From contig JAJTGQ010000071.1 of assembly GCA_021299455.1 (NCBI GenBank), positions 1 through 48,381 on the forward strand: a stretch of DNA of 48,381 nucleotides, in the 5' to 3' direction. Position numbers and translations under genes: made by a program. Below are positions 43,642 to 48,381 of this stretch, piece after piece; position 1 is the stretch's first letter, and each line of letters starts with the position of its first letter. Source of the DNA: Flammeovirgaceae bacterium. Lineage in GTDB: Bacteria > Bacteroidota > Bacteroidia > Cytophagales > Cyclobacteriaceae. The notes beneath the pieces are model-generated. The model was not told the origin of the DNA. It did not search any database and was given only the letters and a program-made list of their open reading frames with translations.

Positions 43642-44013
43642 GAAGTAATTTACTCGTCCAACGCCCCCGAACCAATCGGGCCCTACAGCCAGGCTGTAAA
43701 GGCTGGGAATATGCTTTTTGTATCAGGGCAAATTGCGATCAACAAGTCTTCCGGTGAAATGATCACTGCTACGATCGCTGAAGAAACCGAACAAGTCTTG
43801 AAGAACCTGAGCGAGATCTTACTGGCTGCGAATATGGACTTTAGTCACGTGGTGAAGTGCACCATCTTTCTAAAAGACATGAACAACTTCCCTAAAGTCA
43901 ACGAAATGTATGGGAAAAGATTTTCCTCGCTTCCTCCTGCTCGTGAAACGGTGGAAGTAAGCCGATTGCCGAAAGATGTCAATGTGGAAATTTCCTGTAT
44001 CGCAGTAGGTTAG
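43633..44013 (+). CDS. ridA: RidA-family 2-iminobutanoate/2-iminopropanoate deaminase
   Basis: A small trimeric enzyme of 126 residues that hydrolyses reactive enamine/imine intermediates from PLP enzymes. Seen: APEPIGPYSQAVKAGNMLFVSGQI, KCTIFLKDMNNFPKVNEMY and the substrate-binding R104 in PPARETVEVSRLP, then VEISCIA. All features are those of the active RidA clade. It lies 54 bases from a divergent gene and 105 bases before gltX. Confidence 0.94.
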   Translation: MTKEVIYSSNAPEPIGPYSQAVKAGNMLFVSGQIAINKSSGEMITATIAEETEQVLKNLSEILLAANMDFSHVVKCTIFLKDMNNFPKVNEMYGKRFSSLPPARETVEVSRLPKDVNVEISCIAVG

Positions 44014-44092
44014 TACAACCATCGGAAGGTGATCTGAATAATTGCCAAGAACTCACAGCGTTTTCCTCCGCCTTTGGATGAATATTTTGATA

Positions 44093-44100
44093 TAACTTTG
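44093..44100 (+). promoter_or_regulatory. -7 element for gltX
   Basis: TAACTTTG matches TAnnTTTG and ends 18 bases before the gltX ATG. A TTTG lies at 44073-44076, but with a 16-base gap instead of 19. Confidence 0.5.
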
Positions 44101-44118
44101 GTGATCAAATAACGAAAT

Positions 44119-45654
44119 ATGAAACCAGTTCGAGTGCGGTTTGCGCCAAGTCCCACCGGGGCATTACACATTGGTGGAGTGCGCACAGCACTGTACAACT
44201 ACTTGCTGGCTCGCAAGCACAATGGAACGATGATCTTGCGTATTGAGGATACCGACCAAAACCGATACGTACCCGGAGCAGAAGAATACATTATCAATTC
44301 ACTGAATTGGGTAGGCATTCAAATTGATGAAGGCGTTGGCAAAGGTGGGCCGCATGCACCCTACCGCCAATCCGAGCGCAAGCCGATTTATAAGCAATAC
44401 GCGCAACAACTTGTCGATGAAGGCAACGCCTACTACGCATTTGATACTGAGCAAGATTTAGAAGCGATGCGCGAGCGGCTAAAAGCTACGGGCGATGCCA
44501 ATCAACAATATGGGAGCGTAAGCCGTATGCAGATGAACAACTCCTTGACTTTAGAAAAAGAAGAAGTCGACAAAAAGCTATCAGCTGGAGAAGCGTATGT
44601 GATAAGATTAAAAGTGCCGGCAAACGAAGAAATTGAGTTAACGGATTTAATCAGAGGCGAAGTAGTGGTCAACTCATCTCAAGTTGATGATAAAGTACTC
44701 ATGAAATCGGATGGCATGCCCACGTATCATTTAGCCAATGTGGTTGATGACTACCTGATGAAGGTTTCGCACGTTATCAGAGGTGAAGAATGGTTGCCAT
44801 CAGCTCCACTGCACGTATTGTTGTATCAGTTTTTAGGTTGGCAAAATGAAATGCCGCAGTTTGCACACCTGCCTCTTCTTTTGAAACCCGATGGAAATGG
44901 AAAGTTGAGCAAACGGGATGCAGATCGGATGGGGTTCCCTATCTTTCCGTTGAACTGGACTGATCCTGCAACACAGGAACTTGCAACTGGATTTAAAGAA
45001 ACAGGTTTTCTCCCTGAAGCGTTGATCAATTTCTTGGCTTTTCTAGGATGGAATCCAGGGACCGAAAAAGAGATTTTCTCAATATCAGAATTGGTGGAGG
45101 CTTTCTCCATAGAACGAATAGGCAAAGCAGGCGCAAAATTTGATATACAAAAAGCACAGTGGTTTAATCAGCACTACTTACGCGCCAAGTCAGACCAAGA
45201 ACTGGCAGAGTATCTGCTAGCTGCACTCGCGAACGAGAGAATCACTTGCAGCAATGAGAAAGCCGGAAAAATATGCTTTGCTTTACGCGAACGAATTACC
45301 TTCCCTCATGATTTGTGGGAGCAAGGCAAGATTTTCTTTTCAGCCCCCTCTACATTCGATCAACAAATAGTCGCAAAAAAATGGAACCTCGATGCAGTAA
45401 GAACGTTACGTGGGTTTATAGAAGAAATCAAAGTTACCCAACCATTCTCGGCTGACGCTGCAAAGCTTTCGTTAGAAAAGGTAACTGGAGAGTTAGGTAT
45501 AAAGACAGGTCAAATTCTCCAACCTCTGCGGATGTCACTAACGGGTGGCGCGTCTGGTCCGGACTTGATGTTAACGATGGAAATACTAGGGAAAGAAGAA
45601 ACAGTTAGCCGGATAAAATACGCACTGGAAAATTTGCAAGTAGCGGGTACATAA
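44119..45654 (+). CDS. gltX: Glutamate--tRNA ligase
   Basis: A class I synthetase, 511 residues: ATP-binding FAPSPTGALHIGGVRTALYN (HIGG at 17-20) and KLSKR at 262-266, with the anticodon-binding helical domain after about 330. EDTDQNRYVPG is the usual tRNA-Glu clade stretch. It is followed after 11 bases by a small basic protein gene and the AIM24-family gene, a likely operon. Confidence 0.97.
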   Translation: MKPVRVRFAPSPTGALHIGGVRTALYNYLLARKHNGTMILRIEDTDQNRYVPGAEEYIINSLNWVGIQIDEGVGKGGPHAPYRQSERKPIYKQYAQQLVDEGNAYYAFDTEQDLEAMRERLKATGDANQQYGSVSRMQMNNSLTLEKEEVDKKLSAGEAYVIRLKVPANEEIELTDLIRGEVVVNSSQVDDKVLMKSDGMPTYHLANVVDDYLMKVSHVIRGEEWLPSAPLHVLLYQFLGWQNEMPQFAHLPLLLKPDGNGKLSKRDADRMGFPIFPLNWTDPATQELATGFKETGFLPEALINFLAFLGWNPGTEKEIFSISELVEAFSIERIGKAGAKFDIQKAQWFNQHYLRAKSDQELAEYLLAALANERITCSNEKAGKICFALRERITFPHDLWEQGKIFFSAPSTFDQQIVAKKWNLDAVRTLRGFIEEIKVTQPFSADAAKLSLEKVTGELGIKTGQILQPLRMSLTGGASGPDLMLTMEILGKEETVSRIKYALENLQVAGT

Positions 45655-45665
45655 ACGAAAATTAA

Positions 45666-45884
45666 ATGGCCAAGAAAGACAAACCCAGTCCAAAGCAAGG
45701 AAAGCCACGTGTTCACAAAGAGCTTAGTGGGTTTGAAGTTTCGATTGATCAATTTGGTGGACTACAGTCCAATATGAACATCGAGAAAATAAATTCCTTC
45801 CTGGACAGAAATGTAGACGACAAGAAATTACTCGAAAAAGAAGAAACTGAACGTCTAAAAAAATTAAAAAAGAAAAATAAATAA
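45666..45884 (+). CDS. Small charged protein downstream of gltX
   Basis: 72 residues, strongly basic ends ([30 protein letters not shown]) around a short conserved-looking core ([30 protein letters not shown]). No membrane segment. I recall a similar small ORF next to gltX in related genomes but know no function. 11 bases after gltX and 1 base before the next gene, so co-transcribed. Confidence 0.7.
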   Translation: MAKKDKPSPKQGKPRVHKELSGFEVSIDQFGGLQSNMNIEKINSFLDRNVDDKKLLEKEETERLKKLKKKNK

Positions 45885-45885
45885 T

Positions 45886-46659
45886 ATGCCATCATCACAT
45901 GTTATCGACTATCAAATAAAAGGTGAAAGCATTCAAATTGTTGAAGTAGAGCTTGATCCCTTAGAGACCGTTATTGCGGAAGCGGGTGCTATGCTCTTTG
46001 TGGAAGAGGGAATACTTTTCGAGACAAAAATGGGCGATGGCTCCAATCCTAACGCAGGTCTTTTTGACAAATTGCTTTCTGCGGGGAGTCGATTGCTCAC
46101 AGGCGAGTCATTGTTTATGACGCATTTTACCAATCGTGGAAATAAAAAAGCAAAAGTAGGATTCTCTGCCCCATACCCAGGCACAGTGATTCCAATAGAT
46201 CTTGCCAAAAGTCCCGGACAAGAATTAGTAGTACAAAAAGACGGCTTTCTATGTGCGGCTTTCGGAACTAAACTAAGTATCGTCTTTAATCGGAAAATCG
46301 GAGCTGGTCTCGTAGGTGGCGAAGGGTTCATTCTGCAAAAATTACAAGGCGATGGACTTGCGTTTGTGCATGCAGGTGGCACAGTTATCGAACGCACCCT
46401 ACACAAGGAAACACTTCGGGTGGATACCGGATGCGTGGTGGCTTTTGAATCACAAATCGACTTTGATGTGGAATCAACGGGTAGTTTGAAGTCAATGGTA
46501 TTCGGTGGTGAGGGGATATACCTTGCAACTTTGCGCGGAACTGGTAAAGTGTGGTTGCAGTCAATGCCTATTCGAAAACTCATTCAAGCATTAGCGCCTT
46601 ACGGAGGTAACAGTCGAAAAGAGGGAAGTTCTTTGTTAGGAAATCTATTTGAAAGCTAG
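45886..46659 (+). CDS. AIM24/TIGR00266-family protein
   Basis: A 257-residue beta-rich protein of the AIM24/TIGR00266 family: [77 protein letters not shown], and [23 protein letters not shown]. The family is widespread and its biochemical role is unclear. Starts one base after the small basic protein gene. Confidence 0.9.
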   Translation: MPSSHVIDYQIKGESIQIVEVELDPLETVIAEAGAMLFVEEGILFETKMGDGSNPNAGLFDKLLSAGSRLLTGESLFMTHFTNRGNKKAKVGFSAPYPGTVIPIDLAKSPGQELVVQKDGFLCAAFGTKLSIVFNRKIGAGLVGGEGFILQKLQGDGLAFVHAGGTVIERTLHKETLRVDTGCVVAFESQIDFDVESTGSLKSMVFGGEGIYLATLRGTGKVWLQSMPIRKLIQALAPYGGNSRKEGSSLLGNLFES

Positions 46660-46686
46660 AATGCATAATGAAATTACAAATAACGA

Positions 46687-47901
46687 GTGGATACAATTAA
46701 ACTAGCTCTCATCAGCGAAGGGAAAGTTCCTCCCGACAAACGAGTGCCCTTGACTCCGTTGCAGGCTGAAGAAATTATGCAACGCTTTCCCCACGTGAAA
46801 ATGATTTGCCAGCCAAGCACCGCAAGGTGTTTCAAAGAGGCCGAATATGAAGAATTGGGCATCTCCGTACAGGAAGATGTTTCTGACTGCGACATCTTGA
46901 TGGGTATCAAAGAAGTGCCTATTCAAAATCTTATTGCTGACAAAACCTATCTGTTTTTTTCGCATACGCTAAAAAAACAACCGTATAATCGAAAACTACT
47001 ACAAGAGGTTCTAAAAAAGAAAATTCGACTGATTGATTATGAAACGCTAAAAGACCAGCAAGGGAATCGCTTGGTTGCTTTCGGAAGATACGCTGGCATT
47101 GTAGGCGCTTACAATGGCATATGGGCCTACGGAAAAAAAAACAAGCTATTTACACTCAGAAGGGCCTACGAATGCTTTGACGTGAACGATCTGAAGCTTG
47201 AATTGCGAAAAATTAAACTGCCCCCTATCAAAATTGTTTTAACAGGAGCGGGGCGTGTCGGTAAAGGAGCAATGGAAACCCTTGATACTGCGGGAATAAG
47301 AAAAGTTGATCCGGTAGATTTCTTGAACTCTTCTTTTAAAGAACCAGTCTATACCCAATTAAGCAGTGCTGACTACCATCTTCGAATCGAAGGCGGTCAC
47401 TTCAATCGAGACGAATTTCACCAGCACCCCGAAAAGTACACTTCTCATTTCTCTCCTTTCACAAAAGTGGCTGATATTTTACTGGCAGGCGCGTTCTGGA
47501 ACCCCGCTGCACCAAAACTTTTTGAACAAGAAGATATGAGTGGAGATCATTTCCGTATTCGCGTGGTAGCGGATATTACCTGCGATATCAATGGCTCTGT
47601 ACCATGCACAAAAAGAGCTAGTACTATTACCGAGCCGCTTTACGACTACATCCCTGAAACAGATTCGCTTGCAGAGCCGCTAAGTGGCGATTCACATATC
47701 ACGGTTATGGCAGTTGATAACTTGCCCTGCGAGCTACCCAGAAGCGCATCTGACGAATTTGGTAGGGACTTGATAGACCGAATTATGAAGCCGTTACTTT
47801 TAGACGATTCGGAGGGAATCATTGCCCGGGCAACGATGGCAGAGAACGGCCGATTGACTTCCAATTTCAGCTACCTTCAAGAATACGTAGATCAAAAATA
47901 A
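46687..47901 (+). CDS. Saccharopine/alanine dehydrogenase-like NAD(P) protein
   Basis: 404 residues. The N-terminal part (LALISEGKVPPDKRVPLTPLQA, CQPSTARCF..AEYEELGI) belongs to the AlaDh/PNT N-terminal fold. The Rossmann part has VLTGAGRVGKGAMETL. The C-terminal ADITCDINGSVPCT and VDNLPCELPRSASDEFG resemble lysine-forming saccharopine dehydrogenases. The precise substrate is uncertain. The start codon is GTG (46687), 27 bases after the AIM24 gene. Confidence 0.85.
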   Translation: MDTIKLALISEGKVPPDKRVPLTPLQAEEIMQRFPHVKMICQPSTARCFKEAEYEELGISVQEDVSDCDILMGIKEVPIQNLIADKTYLFFSHTLKKQPYNRKLLQEVLKKKIRLIDYETLKDQQGNRLVAFGRYAGIVGAYNGIWAYGKKNKLFTLRRAYECFDVNDLKLELRKIKLPPIKIVLTGAGRVGKGAMETLDTAGIRKVDPVDFLNSSFKEPVYTQLSSADYHLRIEGGHFNRDEFHQHPEKYTSHFSPFTKVADILLAGAFWNPAAPKLFEQEDMSGDHFRIRVVADITCDINGSVPCTKRASTITEPLYDYIPETDSLAEPLSGDSHITVMAVDNLPCELPRSASDEFGRDLIDRIMKPLLLDDSEGIIARATMAENGRLTSNFSYLQEYVDQK

Positions 47902-47906
47902 GTGAT

Positions 47907-48209
47907 ATGTTTTTGTACAATGTTACGGTTGGCATCGACAAGGAAATAGAAAAGGACTGGGTAGCGTGGATAAAGCAAAACTATCTTCCCGCAGTGGCAG
48001 CAACCGGCTTTTTCGTAGAGTCAAAAATGTATAGAATTGTTACGCATGACGATGAAACCTCTGTATCGTACAGCATTCAACTATTTGCTCATCGTATAGA
48101 AGATGTTGTTCAGTACCTTGCCCAACACACTGATACAATTATTGAAACACACCGACAACGATTTAAAGATCGACACGTAGTGTTCAATACCCTTCTGGAA
48201 GAAGTATAA
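47907..48209 (+). CDS. DUF4286-like protein
   Basis: 100 residues, a ferredoxin-like alpha/beta fold by pattern: MFLYNVTVGIDKEIEKDWVAW, then YLPAVAATGFFVESKMYRIV, and the C-terminal KDRHVVFNTLLEEV. This is the layout I recall for DUF4286; function unknown. Only 5 bases after the previous gene. Confidence 0.8.
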   Translation: MFLYNVTVGIDKEIEKDWVAWIKQNYLPAVAATGFFVESKMYRIVTHDDETSVSYSIQLFAHRIEDVVQYLAQHTDTIIETHRQRFKDRHVVFNTLLEEV

Positions 48210-48350
48210 TCAATTTCGTCTAGGCAATACGTAGAATTTGTGGCTTAATGGACATTTATTAGGCTGGAAACCTTGCAAATTATTGAATGCCATAGCTTTA
48301 GGTCAAATCAAAGCTATGAATAAAAAAACTGCATTCACTGCGGGTCTAAA

Positions 48351-48381
48351 ATGACCAAAAAGAATGGTAAGGTAAAAGGTA
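48351..48381 (+). CDS. Possible start of a gene cut by the window end
   Basis: An ATG at 48351 opens MTKKNGKVKG and runs off the edge. It overlaps by ATGA the TGA of a 12-codon frame (48316-48354, MNKKTAFTAGLK). A TAGCTTTA near 48293 could be a weak -7 element. Too short to judge. Confidence 0.2.
   Translation, partial: MTKKNGKVKG

Noticed and set aside
45933-46583. A 216-codon open frame on the minus strand opposite the AIM24-family gene
   Set aside because: It is fully antisense to a clearly conserved gene and its product is Ser/Pro-rich without family features; a codon-bias shadow.
1-48381. CRISPR arrays, tRNA or rRNA genes, phage or conjugation genes, toxin-antitoxin pairs
   Set aside because: No regularly spaced repeats, cloverleaf-like segments or recognisable proteins of these kinds were seen on reading both strands.

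Overview
The window looks like a chromosomal segment of a Gram-negative Bacteroidota bacterium, most likely of the Cytophagales type. This rests on promoters of the TAnnTTTG class (one perfect TTTG-N19-TAGTTTTG), a Bacteroidota-style cytochrome c maturation set (CcmB-C-D-E-F with a CxxxY CcmE), a PheS with a cysteine-rich insert, and short conserved neighbours such as a DUF4286-like protein and an AIM24-family protein. No rRNA, tRNA or CRISPR array was seen.

Layout. (1) 1-139 is the right end of an ISAs1-type insertion sequence; an unrecognised ORF (151-729) starts just beyond it. (2) 746-29290 is almost entirely minus strand. Reading in the direction of transcription it begins at about 29.3 kb with nucleotide-sugar genes: UDP-glucuronate 4-epimerase, TviB-type dehydrogenase, GalE, WbpE, WbpD, WbpB, RmlA, RmlC, RmlB, Gmd and Fcl. 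It continues into a visibly AT-richer cassette (about 18.8 down to 5.5 kb) with a Wzx flippase, glycosyltransferases (GT9, GT2, two GT4), an FkbM methyltransferase, a second methyltransferase, a Wzy-like protein and two more O-antigen ligase/polymerase-like proteins. It ends with two initiating sugar-phosphate transferases (WcaJ-like and WecA/MraY-like), then pheS, a 3-hydroxyacyl-CoA dehydrogenase and a Rieske-like protein. One large membrane protein (8052-10280) is inverted on the plus strand inside this cluster. (3) 29360-34880, plus strand: a Wzz-like chain-length protein overlapping ccmB, then ccmC, ccmD, ccmE and ccmF. (4) 34912-40110: a tiny lysine-rich ORF within an 18-bp perfect inverted repeat, acyl-CoA dehydrogenase, two tiny membrane proteins, a zinc metallopeptidase, RfaE2, a flippase-like membrane protein, and panD/panC, with panD carrying a single-base frameshift. 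(5) 40233-48209, mostly plus strand: a GT5-only glycogen-synthase-like protein, glmS, a degenerate 3-hydroxyacyl-CoA dehydrogenase (minus), ridA, gltX, a small basic protein, an AIM24-family protein, a saccharopine/alanine dehydrogenase-like protein and a DUF4286-like protein.

How it works together. The large minus-strand cluster can build a surface polysaccharide (O-antigen or capsule/EPS). It should supply UDP-GlcNAc(3NAc)A, GDP-fucose, a dTDP-6-deoxy-4-keto sugar, UDP-galactose/GalNAc and UDP-galacturonate-type precursors. It also encodes lipid-linked initiation, assembly by several glycosyltransferases, flipping by Wzx, polymerisation or ligation by Wzy/WaaL-like proteins, and length control by the divergent Wzz-like protein. 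No strikingly new defence or mobile system was seen. The most unusual items are the inverted 742-residue membrane protein, the GC-rich in-frame insert in pheS, the frameshifted panD, two initiating transferases in one frame separated by a single stop codon, and the inverted-repeat-bounded micro-ORF.
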